Assembly: GCA_029555885.1 (NCBI GenBank)
Contig: JAKPQT010000472.1
Span: forward strand, 1 to 25,226
Direction of reading: 5' to 3'
DNA length: 25,226 nucleotides
Origin: Chloroflexota bacterium
GTDB taxonomy: Bacteria > Chloroflexota > Anaerolineae > CG2-30-64-16
Shown: piece after piece, positions 18,450 to 25,226 of the stretch
Numbering within the stretch: position 1 is the first letter of the stretch
Layout of the letters: every line of letters begins with the position of its first letter
Notes under the pieces: generated by a model
The model's input: the letters and a program-made list of their open reading frames with translations, nothing else
Told to the model about the DNA's origin: nothing
Database searches by the model: none
Program-made: the position numbers and the translations under genes

Positions 18450-19082
18450 TTACACCAGCCCGATATCCGCCAGGCCGACGAGGGTGACAAACTCTTCCGT
18501 GTAGACCGTCACGCGCAGGGTCATGTCTACGTACGCGTTCGAGCGGAGGCGGCCGCTCCAGCTTACGGAGTCGCCGAGCTTCCGGTACGGGTAGCCGCTA
18601 ACCCCTTCGAACTCCGCCCCGTTATCCGTCTTGCCCTTGTAGGTGATGAGCGTGCCGGGGATCCGGTCGCCCCGGCGCACGGTGTAGGTGATGGCAGCCT
18701 TGTACTCGTAGGCCGGGCTGTCAGGGTAGGGCGCGAGTTCCGGCTGCGCGTCGGCAATCTCAATCCGGACCGTGCCTATGGTCTGCAGCCGGTCCGCGTT
18801 GGCCGCGACGATTCGCTGACCCATCGTCACGTTGACCCCGCTGACCGGCGTGCCCTTCCAGTCCAGCGAGTCCCCGACCTTCTTGACGGCCTGCATGTCG
18901 TCGATCAGCACGACTGCGCCGTCCTCGCTGTAGCCGATGTAGCGGATGTCCGCGCCGGGAATGCTCTCGTTCATTGCGATGGTCTGCTCGGTCGGCCCGT
19001 TGTACGTCAGCGTGCCGCCGCCCATGCCGGAGCAGCCTGCCAGGATCAGCAGCGAGACAAGCAGAAAGATGCGCCTTGCCAT
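18450..19082 (-). CDS. Lipoprotein with two tandem ~70-residue repeats
   Basis: I do not recognise a named family. The 210-residue product starts with a lipoprotein signal: MARRIF, hydrophobic core, and lipobox LAGC (14-17), so C17 should be lipidated and the protein exposed outside the cytoplasmic membrane. The rest is two beta-rich repeats, about 41-109 and 141-209, offset by exactly 100 residues: IPGADIRYIGYSEDGA vs IPGTLITYKGKTDNGA, KKVGDSLDWKG vs RKLGDSVSWSG, VNVTMGQRIV vs AYVDMTLRVT (20 of 69 identical by my count). A shortened related stretch, GGGTLTYNG, precedes repeat 1. ATG 19082 has GAGG 6 bases and GGAGGAG further upstream. It starts 4 bases after the PrsW-type protease gene, so the two are cotranscribed and probably function together at the membrane. 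Confidence 0.85.
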   Translation of the reverse strand: MARRIFLLVSLLILAGCSGMGGGTLTYNGPTEQTIAMNESIPGADIRYIGYSEDGAVVLIDDMQAVKKVGDSLDWKGTPVSGVNVTMGQRIVAANADRLQTIGTVRIEIADAQPELAPYPDSPAYEYKAAITYTVRRGDRIPGTLITYKGKTDNGAEFEGVSGYPYRKLGDSVSWSGRLRSNAYVDMTLRVTVYTEEFVTLVGLADIGLV

Positions 19083-19086
19083 ATCC

Positions 19087-20373
19087 TCACTCCTCCGTCA
19101 AACGCCGGGGCAGCCAGGCCAGCGTCACCACGGCCAGCAGCCACAACACCACCAACGCCGCGCCGATGAAGAAGGCCTGAACGTCACGCAGGCCCAGCGC
19201 GCCGAACCCCACGGTCGGCGGCACCAGCCCGGACACGCCGACCGCTACCGCGCCGGCATTCCACAGCCCGTGCAGCCCCATGCTCAATGCGGCCAGCCCT
19301 ACGCCCCGCATGAACCGGCGCTCGCTGAGGACCGCCTGCCAGCCCAGCCCGAACAGACCGGAGGCCAGGCAGTGCATGGCCGAGGCGCCCCCGCGCGTGA
19401 GCATGGCGCCGGCCCACCCGGATGGCTCCACCAGGCCGAGCGCGCCGTTGAGCATCCCCTCGACCACTGCGAAGCCGGCGCCTGCCGCCACGCCGAGCAG
19501 GAAGCCATCCAACCGAGTCAGCTTGCGTCCCAGTCCGCCAACGATGGGCACTGCAAGCGACTTTGAGAGCTCCTCGACCACCGGCACGAAGACGCTGGCG
19601 AACAGCAGAATACCGAGCACTGCAAGCGGTGACGCCAGCCACTCCAGCGAGGCGGGGTCAGGCACGCCGCCGCCCTGCTGCATCTCCGTGGCCCATGCTT
19701 CCAACTGGGTGAGCAGGTCGGGCCGGGCGACCGAGAGGATGACGGAGGCAACCACGACCACGAACACCAGCGCCAGCGCCTCTGCGAAAAAGCCCAGCCC
19801 GACGCCGCCCAGCCCGCCCCAGGCCAGGCTGCCCCAGGTCGAGCGCACGGGCACGCCGGGCGACGGCAGACGCACCTCCCTGTCGAGCAGGGCATCCTGG
19901 CCGGCATCAAGCGCGACCTCGGCGGAGGGCTCCGGCGGCAGAAGACCCCGGACTGTGACCAGCCGGCCGCCCCGCCGCGCCGCGCCAGCCGCGAGCGCCA
20001 GGTAGAGCAGCGGCGGAATCAGTGCAGCGAGCACATGCAGCGCGGGCACAAAGAAATCGATCCGGGCCGAGATGAGCAGATGACCGGCGAGCAGGACCAG
20101 CGCGAACGCCACCAGCCACCACCCCCACCGCGGCAGCATCAAGGTCGCGCCCGGTTGACCCGCCAGTGCGCGCCAGCCGTGCCACACCAGCACTGCGCCC
20201 AGTCCGATGCCCGCAGCCGTGACCGCAAAACCGAGGCTTGTGGTCAGCAGGTTAAACAGCTCCAGATCGCTGCTGATCAGGATGCCAAACAGGACCACTC
20301 CGCCGGCAGCGAGTCCGCTGAGCATCGCCACCACCCCCGCAATCACCGCCAGGACCAGGATCGGTTTTCGCAT
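19087..20373 (-). CDS. PrsW-type intramembrane metalloprotease
   Basis: This 428-residue multi-spanning protein has the motifs of the PrsW family (MEROPS M82): EExxK in VPVVEELSKSLA (E267, E268, K271), FxxxE in GAGFAVVEGML (E305), a helix with H334 (ASAMHCLASGLFGLG), and HxxWN in SMGLHGLWNAG (H368). In Bacillus PrsW cleaves the anti-sigma factor RsiW within the membrane. The N-terminal 140 residues form about four helices outside the core, followed by a soluble loop (145-180). No anti-sigma factor or sigma factor is seen nearby; the adjacent gene is a lipoprotein. ATG 20373 is chosen because GAGG lies 5 bases upstream; the longer frame from GTG 20403 reads through a repeat hairpin. Its expression may depend on read-through from mrfA or on an unseen promoter. 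Confidence 0.88.
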   Translation of the reverse strand: MRKPILVLAVIAGVVAMLSGLAAGGVVLFGILISSDLELFNLLTTSLGFAVTAAGIGLGAVLVWHGWRALAGQPGATLMLPRWGWWLVAFALVLLAGHLLISARIDFFVPALHVLAALIPPLLYLALAAGAARRGGRLVTVRGLLPPEPSAEVALDAGQDALLDREVRLPSPGVPVRSTWGSLAWGGLGGVGLGFFAEALALVFVVVVASVILSVARPDLLTQLEAWATEMQQGGGVPDPASLEWLASPLAVLGILLFASVFVPVVEELSKSLAVPIVGGLGRKLTRLDGFLLGVAAGAGFAVVEGMLNGALGLVEPSGWAGAMLTRGGASAMHCLASGLFGLGWQAVLSERRFMRGVGLAALSMGLHGLWNAGAVAVGVSGLVPPTVGFGALGLRDVQAFFIGAALVVLWLLAVVTLAWLPRRLTEE

Positions 20374-20390
20374 CAGCACCTCACGGAATG

Positions 20391-20448
20391 AGTAATGAGT
20401 CACGGGTAACGAGTAATTACTTTTACTCGTTACCCGTGACTCGTTACT
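20391..20448. repeat. 26-bp near-perfect inverted repeat overlapping the mrfA stop codon
   Basis: Arm 20391-20416 (AGTAATGAGTCACGGGTAAC...) and arm 20423-20448 are complementary at 25 of 26 positions with a 6-base loop. The TAA stop of the helicase gene (20444-20446, minus strand) is inside the right arm. It fills the gap between the helicase and the protease gene and would form a very stable stem in the shared transcript. Confidence 0.92.
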
Positions 20449-22843
20449 GATTTCTGCCTTGCAATAGTCTCTGCAAGATCACCTTCGCGGCGGCCTTGTC
20501 GAGCGGCTGGTTGTTGTTGCCGCATTTGGGGCTCTGGACGCAGCTCGGACAGCCGTCCAGGCATGCGCAGCCGTTGATGACATCCAGCGTGGCCGCCCAG
20601 AGCTGGGGCAGCAGGCCGAAGCCCTTCTCCGCAATCCCTACACCGCCGGGAAAGCCGTCGTAGATGAAGATCTGCGCCTGCTCCGTGTCGGGGTGCCGCG
20701 GGGTGCTCAGTCCGCCGATGTCCCAGCGATCGCACATGGCGAAGAGCGGCAGAATACCGATGGCCGCGTGCTCGACCGCGTGGATGCCGCCGAGCGGGTC
20801 CAGCCCGCGGGCGGCGAGCAGCACGGGCAGGTCATCGGGCAGGTCCCACCAGACGGCGACCGTCTCGTACTCGCTGACCGGCATCTCCAGCGGCTCCTCG
20901 CCCAGGTTGGCCTCGCTGAACTGCTGCAGCCGGCGGAAGCCGACGACCTGGCTGCGCACCCGTACGCGGCCGAGGTACGCGGTGGTTGAAGGCAGGGCCT
21001 GGTGGCGCAGCGACCGGACGATCCGCACGTCGTTGATCTCGCGCGGCTGGGTGTAATAGTCCGCGGTGACCGGCCGGACGATGGCATGGCGCAGGTCCGC
21101 GTTGTACTCGGTCACCTGGTACGATTCGCCCTGGTGCAGGTAGATGGCGCCCGGATGGACGCGCTGGGGCGCGGTGCTCGCGCTCAGCTCCTCGATCATG
21201 CGGAAGTGATTCGACGCATCGAGCACGGCGAACCGGTCGCCCTCCGCATCGCGCAGCGAGACGCCCTGGGCCGGGTAGTCGCTCTGCGTGTACACCCACT
21301 GCTCGCCCGTGTAGCGGAGCGTGCCATCATTCTCTAGCGCAATCATCGCATCCACGAAGCCCGGCCCGAAGAGCTTCTCGTCGTCCGACAGCGCGGTAAC
21401 GGGCGGTGCTGCCGGGTCCGGCGCAACGTGCAGCGGCGCCTCGTGCGCGGCGCACGGCAGGTGACGCTGGAGAATGTAGACGTTGTCCGGATCGAGCAGC
21501 GCATTCTCCTGCGGCTTGCCCAGGAGCTGGTCGGGATGGCGCATGTAGTACTGGTCCAGCGGGTTATCCAGCCCGACGAGCGTCGCGAGCGCGGGCTCCG
21601 TCCCTCGGCCTGCGCGGCCGGCCTGCTGCCACAGGCTGGCGATGGTGCCGGGATAGCCGACGAGGATCGCGGCGTCCAGCCCGCCGACGTCGATGCCCAA
21701 CTCGAGCGCGGACGTCGCCATGACGCCGACGAGCCGGCCCCCGAACAAGGCCCGCTCGATGTCCCGCCGCTCGTCCTTCATGTAGCCCGCGCGGTATGCC
21801 GCGACCCGGTCGACCAGCTCTGGCCGGCGCCGCTGCAACTGCTGGCGGGCATAGCGCAGCAGCAACTCCGCCACGACGCGCGCCCGCGCGAACGTGATGG
21901 TTCGCACGCCGCTCGTCACGAGCGAGGTGAACAGCTCGCTGGCCTCGTGGTTGGCGCTTCGCCGTGCAGTGTGGGTCCGGTCGACGAAGGGCGGGTTCCA
22001 CAGCGCGAAGGTGCGCGGGCCGTGCGGTGAGCCGTCGTCGCTGATGACCTGCGCAGGCAGGCCGGTGAGCAGCTCGAAATGCTCCGCCGGGTTGGCGATG
22101 GTGGCCGATGTTGCGATGAAGACCGGCGCGGCCTTGCCCTGATAGAGCGCGCACACCCGCCGAAGCCGCCGCAGCACGCACGCGACCTGCGAGCCGAACA
22201 CCCCGCGATAGGAGTGGGCCTCGTCGATGACCACATAGCGCAGATGGCGAAAGAACTCGGCCCACAGCGCGTGGTTGGGCAGGATGCCCGCGTGCAGCAT
22301 ATCTGGGTTGGTTAGCAGAATGCGCGCGGACTTGCGCAGCCGGCTGCGCGCACCCTGCGGTGTGTCGCCGTCATACGTTGCAGCCAGCGGGTTGACGATG
22401 CCCGGCCCCGCCGCCTTGAGCAGCGCGTTGAGCTTGCCGAGCTGGTCCTGGGCCAGCGCCTTGGTGGGGTAGAGGTAAAGGTCGCGCGCCAGCGGGTCAC
22501 GCGCGAGCGCCTCCAGCACGGGCACGTTGAAACAGAGGGTCTTGCCGCTGGCCGTGGACGTGGCAACCACGAGGTTGTGGCCGGCGCGCGCGGCGTTGAT
22601 GGCCTCTGCCTGGTGCGTGTAGAACTGCTCGGTGCCGGAAGCCTTAAGCGCGGCGCGCACGGGCGCGCTGAGCGGCTCGCGCAGCCGCGCATAGCGCGCA
22701 CCGCGCGCGGGAATGGTCCGCGCATGGACGATCTGACCCGCGTACCCCTTGGCCTGGCGGAGCGCGGCGAGAAACGCCTCCGGGTCGAAGTCAGTCGCCG
22801 GCGCGTGGGCGAATTGGCGTTTGGTGACAGGTTGCTTGCTCAT
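20444..22843 (-). CDS. mrfA: MrfA/YprA-type DEAD/DEAH-box helicase with C-terminal cysteine cluster (DUF1998)
   Basis: The 799-residue protein has a full SF2 helicase core: Q-motif region THQ (76-78), Walker A ATSTASGKT (94-102), motif Ia YPTKALAQDQL, DEAH (207-210), SAT (246-248), ATSALELGIDVGGLD (motif V) and QQAGRAGRG (motif VI). The C-terminus carries GCACLDGCPSCVQSPKCG, the CxCxxxCxxC zinc cluster of the MrfA/DUF1998 group. In Bacillus subtilis MrfA acts with the exonuclease MrfB in repair of mitomycin-C damage; Hrq1 is the eukaryotic relative. No mrfB-like exonuclease is adjacent here. ATG 22843 is chosen: it aligns with the start of helicase homology, and the open frame further upstream overlaps the divergent transporter gene. 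No SD is present, but an extended -10 lies only 13 bases before the ATG, pointing to a leaderless mRNA. Confidence 0.92.
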   Translation of the reverse strand: MSKQPVTKRQFAHAPATDFDPEAFLAALRQAKGYAGQIVHARTIPARGARYARLREPLSAPVRAALKASGTEQFYTHQAEAINAARAGHNLVVATSTASGKTLCFNVPVLEALARDPLARDLYLYPTKALAQDQLGKLNALLKAAGPGIVNPLAATYDGDTPQGARSRLRKSARILLTNPDMLHAGILPNHALWAEFFRHLRYVVIDEAHSYRGVFGSQVACVLRRLRRVCALYQGKAAPVFIATSATIANPAEHFELLTGLPAQVISDDGSPHGPRTFALWNPPFVDRTHTARRSANHEASELFTSLVTSGVRTITFARARVVAELLLRYARQQLQRRRPELVDRVAAYRAGYMKDERRDIERALFGGRLVGVMATSALELGIDVGGLDAAILVGYPGTIASLWQQAGRAGRGTEPALATLVGLDNPLDQYYMRHPDQLLGKPQENALLDPDNVYILQRHLPCAAHEAPLHVAPDPAAPPVTALSDDEKLFGPGFVDAMIALENDGTLRYTGEQWVYTQSDYPAQGVSLRDAEGDRFAVLDASNHFRMIEELSASTAPQRVHPGAIYLHQGESYQVTEYNADLRHAIVRPVTADYYTQPREINDVRIVRSLRHQALPSTTAYLGRVRVRSQVVGFRRLQQFSEANLGEEPLEMPVSEYETVAVWWDLPDDLPVLLAARGLDPLGGIHAVEHAAIGILPLFAMCDRWDIGGLSTPRHPDTEQAQIFIYDGFPGGVGIAEKGFGLLPQLWAATLDVINGCACLDGCPSCVQSPKCGNNNQPLDKAAAKVILQRLLQGRNQ

Positions 22844-22856
22844 GTTGGCCGGACTT

Positions 22857-22865
22857 ATTTTACCA
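22857..22865 (-). promoter_or_regulatory. Candidate extended -10 of mrfA
   Basis: Minus-strand TGGTAAAAT gives TG, one base, then TAAAAT. Transcription would start about 6 bases before ATG 22843, too close for an SD, and none is seen. This is consistent with a leaderless or near-leaderless transcript. Confidence 0.5.
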
Positions 22866-22888
22866 TACTGCCAGTTACCTTGCTTGCG

Positions 22889-22897
22889 TGTTATAAT
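22889..22897 (+). promoter_or_regulatory. Consensus extended -10 promoter of the transporter gene
   Basis: TGTTATAAT is a perfect extended -10 (TG, one base, TATAAT) 46 bases before ATG 22944. A weak -35 (CTGCCA, 22868-22873) lies 18 bases upstream. The transcription start should be near 22904. Confidence 0.75.
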
Positions 22898-22943
22898 CGA
22901 CACGAGCCGCATCACCTGCGGCGCGCGTTCTCTTGAGGTAGGC

Positions 22944-24563
22944 ATGAGCGCACTTCTCACCGACCAGATGCTCGTCCTGTTTGCCATCCTGGCACTCGGC
23001 TCATGGCTGGGCCACCTGTCGTTCCGGGGCATCTCGCTGGGCACAGCCGCGGTATTCTTCGTCGGGCTGGCCTTCGGGCACTTCGGGCTGACCGTGCCGA
23101 AGCCCATCATGGACCTGGGGCTGCTGCTCTTCCTGTATGCGGTAGGGCTGCAGGCCGGGCCGCGCTTCTTCCGCACGTTCCGCAAGCAGGGCATCCAGTT
23201 CGTCATCATCGCAGGCATCGCCATCGGGGCCGCTGCGGTCGTGACTGCGCTGGTGGCGTACGCGCTCAAGCTGCCCTTCGCACTCGCTGCGGGCATGTTC
23301 ACCGGTGCGCTGACCAACACGCCCGCGCTGGCCGGCGCGCTGGACGCCATCTCCCGCGTTGCGCCCGACCAGGCGACCTCCGTCTCGGTCGGCTATGGCA
23401 TCGCGTATCCGCTGAGCATCGTCGGTGTGACGCTGTTGACTCAGTTCCTGCCGCGCCTGCTGCGGCGGGATGTCAAGACCGCGGAGGAACAGTGGCTGGC
23501 GGCCCAGCTGGCCGAGCGGCCCGCCTTGCAGAAGGCCCAGTTCAAGGTCAGCAACCCAAACCTGGACGGCAAGCGGCTGGACGAGCTTGACACGCACCGG
23601 CTCAGCCAGGTGAACATCTCGCGGGTGCGCAAGGGGCAGCAGGTCATCGCGGGCCGGCCCGACGTAACCCTGGAACTTGGCGACGTGGTGCTGGTCGTGG
23701 GCGCGCCCGAGGAACTGGCGAAGATGCGGCTTTTCATCGGGGAGGAGGTCAACGTGCCGATGGAGGCCGACGGCCGCGCCATCAGCCGTGACTTGTATGT
23801 GAGCGAGGCGTCACTGGCCGGCAAGCGGCTGATGGACCTGCGCGTGTGGGACCGTTACAACGTCATCATCACTCGCATCCGGCGCCAGGGGCTGGAGATT
23901 ACGCCGGTCGGCACGAGCACGCTCGAACTGGGCGACACGCTGCGCGTTGTTGGGGATGAACCGGCCATCGCGCAGTTCGCCAGGATGGTCAGCGGCGACG
24001 CGCGGCGCATCGACGAGACCAACATGGTACCCTTTCTGATCGGCCTGGTGCTGGGCGTGGGGCTGGGGCTCGTGCCGTTCCAGCTTTCCAGCGGGCTGAC
24101 CATCAAGCTGGGCGCGGCCGGCGGTGCGTTCCTGGTCAGCCTGGTGCTCGGCCACTTCGGCCGCATCGGCCCGTTCCGCCTCTACGTGCCGGCGGCGGCC
24201 AAGAACCTATCGCGCGAACTCGGACTGATGCTGTTCCTGGGCGGAGCCGGGGCCAATGCCGGTACACAACTTCTCAACGTCATCCAGCAGCAGGGTGCCG
24301 GTGTGTTCATCGCGGGGGCAGCCATCACGCTGACGGCCGTGATCCTGACCATCGTTCTCACGCACGTCGTCTACAAGCTGAACCTGCTGTCAACCCTCGG
24401 CCTGCTGGCAGGGGTCATGACCAACCCGCCGGCGCTCGCCACCGCGGGCAACCAGACGAGTACCGATGTCCCTGCGGTGACCTACGCCAGTGCCTTCCCC
24501 GTCGTCCTCATCTCCAAGATTTTGCTGGCGCAATTGCTCGTGCAGGTGCTCCAGTTGTTCTGA
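22944..24563 (+). CDS. AspT/YidE/YbjL-family transporter with two RCK_C (TrkA-C) domains
   Basis: This 539-residue membrane protein has the family's mirror layout: a membrane half (1-175), two cytoplasmic RCK_C-like domains (about 200-275 and 283-350) and a second membrane half (360-539). The halves are homologous: both contain the motif GALTNTPALAG (121-131) / AGVMTNPPALA, and both have LGLLLFLYAVGLQAG-like helices (LGLMLFLGGAGANAG in the second half). The RCK_C repeats each show the LDGKRLDEL / LAGKRLMDL opening and the LELGDVVLVVG / LELGDTLRVVG ending. The best-known member is the aspartate:alanine exchanger AspT (TC 2.A.81); YidE and YbjL have unknown substrates. RCK_C domains often bind small ligands or nucleotides and regulate gating. 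ATG 22944 has GAGG 5 bases upstream. It is divergent from mrfA with a 100-base shared control region. Confidence 0.93.
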   Translation: MSALLTDQMLVLFAILALGSWLGHLSFRGISLGTAAVFFVGLAFGHFGLTVPKPIMDLGLLLFLYAVGLQAGPRFFRTFRKQGIQFVIIAGIAIGAAAVVTALVAYALKLPFALAAGMFTGALTNTPALAGALDAISRVAPDQATSVSVGYGIAYPLSIVGVTLLTQFLPRLLRRDVKTAEEQWLAAQLAERPALQKAQFKVSNPNLDGKRLDELDTHRLSQVNISRVRKGQQVIAGRPDVTLELGDVVLVVGAPEELAKMRLFIGEEVNVPMEADGRAISRDLYVSEASLAGKRLMDLRVWDRYNVIITRIRRQGLEITPVGTSTLELGDTLRVVGDEPAIAQFARMVSGDARRIDETNMVPFLIGLVLGVGLGLVPFQLSSGLTIKLGAAGGAFLVSLVLGHFGRIGPFRLYVPAAAKNLSRELGLMLFLGGAGANAGTQLLNVIQQQGAGVFIAGAAITLTAVILTIVLTHVVYKLNLLSTLGLLAGVMTNPPALATAGNQTSTDVPAVTYASAFPVVLISKILLAQLLVQVLQLF

Positions 24564-24608
24564 GAGACTGTGTGAGAAGCCTGTTCTGGGCGGTCGAAAC
24601 GCTGTCCC

Positions 24609-24627
24609 CGGGTTGTTACGCAACCCG
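24609..24627 (+). terminator. Weak terminator-like hairpin behind the transporter gene
   Basis: CGGGTTG (24609-24615), loop TTACG, CAACCCG (24621-24627) gives a perfect 7-bp stem 46 bases after the stop codon. The following sequence (ACCAAGTTTGCC) has only a short T run, so termination may be inefficient. Apart from this hairpin, 24564-24750 shows no gene or recognisable site. Confidence 0.4.
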
Positions 24628-24750
24628 ACCAAGTTTGCCTGCGCAGATGCCATATGTGACCATGTGCACTTGGGCGCGCAGAGAGCGTGGGTGCCGAGAT
24701 GATGGGGCTGCAGGGAATGTGCCCAGAAACGTATGGTGTCTGGTGTGGTA

Positions 24751-24784
24751 GGAAAATAGAAACGCCTTGCAACTGCAAGGCGTT
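24751..24784 (-). terminator. Rho-independent terminator of the tRNA gene
   Basis: On the minus strand AACGCCTTGC, a 4-base loop and GCAAGGCGTT form a perfect 10-bp stem (24761-24784), followed by the T-rich tail TCTATTTTCC (24760-24751). It lies 54 bases past the tRNA 3' end. Another small hairpin (GGGCC 24805-24809 with GGCCC 24814-24818, flanked by GGTAG/CTACC) lies in the trailer between. Confidence 0.75.
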
Positions 24785-24837
24785 ATCGGGTTAAGTGGTA
24801 GGCTGGGCCAATGGGCCCGGTAGTCTACCGACTCAGG

Positions 24838-24909
24838 TGGCGACGCTCAGACTCGAACTGAGGACCCAGCGATTATGAGCCGCTTGCTCTGCCACTGAGC
24901 TACGTCGCC
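24838..24909 (-). tRNA. tRNA-Met (anticodon CAU), probably elongator
   Basis: The minus strand folds as a complete cloverleaf: acceptor GGCGACG/CGTCGCC (7 bp), D-stem GCTC/GAGC with loop AGTGGCA, anticodon stem AGCGG/TCGCT with loop CTCATAA (anticodon CAU), a 5-base variable loop GGGTC, and T-stem CTCAG/CTGAG with loop TTCGAGT. The discriminator is A. The CCA end is not encoded (genomic CCT follows), so it must be added after transcription. The anticodon stem lacks the three consecutive G-C pairs of initiator tRNA, so it is elongator Met, or possibly the lysidine-modified Ile tRNA that also has a CAU anticodon. Confidence 0.95.
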
Positions 24910-24946
24910 GTTCTTACACAATATGTAGTGGGTGTTGGTCTTTTAT

Positions 24947-24974
24947 ACCACTACCCCTAGTGGTGTCTATTTTT
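24947..24974 (+). terminator. Terminator-like hairpin on the plus strand beside the tRNA
   Basis: ACCACTA (24947-24953), loop CCCC, TAGTGGT (24958-24964) is a perfect 7-bp stem followed by GTCTATTTTT, a usable U-tract in plus orientation. It lies upstream of the minus-strand tRNA and would block transcription running toward the IS element. The stem is AT-rich, so strength is uncertain. Confidence 0.45.
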
Positions 24975-25019
24975 GGTTTGTTGATTTTTTAAGGCGAATC
25001 GCTTGCTTGAAAGCCAACG

Positions 25020-25052
25020 AAAAAAAGCCCGTGCCTTTTGGTCAGCACGAGC
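25020..25052 (-). terminator. Strong Rho-independent terminator behind the IS630 transposase
   Basis: On the minus strand GCTCGTGC, a 10-base loop and GCACGGGC pair over 8 positions (one G-U), followed by seven T (25026-25020). It ends minus-strand transcription 47 bases beyond the transposase stop codon and insulates the tRNA. Confidence 0.82.
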
Positions 25053-25098
25053 GCGCATGATACAATTTTTTGCGGTGCGCAAGTGCTAGACCTTGATT

Positions 25099-25226
25099 TC
25101 ATAAGTTCTCCGACTTGACGTCGGCCAGCGCCCGCAGCCTTTCTTGCAGGTTGCTGCGGGTGAACTGCCAGTTGAACGGCCTGGCCGTTCGGTTGTAGTG
25201 CTCTTGATAGCACAGGATGCGCTCGG
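25099..25226 (-). CDS. IS630-family transposase, C-terminal fragment (continues beyond window)
   Basis: On the minus strand the last 42 codons read ERILCYQEHYNRTARPFNWQ..., then FTRSNLQERLRALADVKSEN and L, ending at TGA 25101-25099. The segment NRTARPFNWQFTRSNLQERL is characteristic of the C-terminus of IS630/Tc1-type DDE transposases, just after the catalytic core. The catalytic residues and the other IS end are outside the window, so completeness and activity cannot be judged. IS630 elements insert at TA and duplicate it; the left boundary is expected within a few tens of bases of 25099, perhaps at the CTAGACC around 25087, but without the other inverted repeat this is not proven. Confidence 0.85.
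   Translation of the reverse strand, partial: ERILCYQEHYNRTARPFNWQFTRSNLQERLRALADVKSENL

Noticed and set aside
20374..20403. Longer N-terminus of the PrsW-type protein from GTG 20403
   Set aside because: It reads through the arm of an intergenic hairpin; ATG 20373 has a good SD and begins the first TM helix.
22844..23350. N-terminal extension of the helicase frame over the transporter gene
   Set aside because: It is antisense to a well-supported transporter gene and has low-complexity composition; homology starts near ATG 22843.

Overview
The window is high-GC bacterial DNA. Genes are densely packed, most have good Shine-Dalgarno (SD) sequences, and several have recognisable sigma70-type promoters. 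Gene content (soluble GH106-like glycosidase, large MDR dehydrogenase, PrsW, MrfA-type helicase, AspT/YidE/YbjL transporter, IS630) together with many dispersed inverted repeats between genes suggests an environmental, heterotrophic Chloroflexota-like organism. That placement is inference: no rRNA or diagnostic marker is present.

Layout. (a) 1-5261, plus strand: 3' end of ftsH, an EamA/DMT exporter, an unrecognised two-helix membrane protein, and a 985-aa GH106-like alpha-L-rhamnosidase candidate. (b) 5392-11861, minus strand: read from its promoter at 11910-11938, a 584-aa MDR dehydrogenase with two Rossmann-like segments, mannitol-1-phosphate 5-dehydrogenase (mtlD), a class I methyltransferase, an M24 metallopeptidase and a small TIM-barrel-like putative glycosidase. 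This looks like a carbohydrate/polyol utilisation locus facing the GH106-like gene. (c) 12018-16079, plus strand: a secreted alpha/beta hydrolase and phosphoenolpyruvate carboxylase (ppc), transcribed from a strong promoter back-to-back with that of block b. (d) 16429-18347, plus strand: a diiron ferritin-like protein followed by a small Fe-S protein that fuses a divergent 4Fe-4S domain to a CDGSH domain, a likely redox pair. (e) 18450-22843, minus strand: MrfA-type helicase, PrsW-type intramembrane protease, and a lipoprotein with two internal repeats. (f) 22944-24563, plus strand: AspT/YidE/YbjL-type transporter with two RCK_C domains. (g) 24838-25226, minus strand: tRNA-Met(CAU) with terminators, then the C-terminal end of an IS630-family transposase running off the window.

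The most unusual structural signal is a set of mosaic inverted repeats (built on units such as AACGCTGAT, GCGCAAAG, ATCCTGTC and TTACTCGT) that sit directly behind stop codons. In four cases the repeat or its flank contains the stop codon. Another repeat-like segment appears to be inserted in frame inside ppc. The most promising protein-level leads are the diiron/Fe-S pair, the two-Rossmann dehydrogenase beside mtlD, and the PrsW/duplicated-lipoprotein pair.
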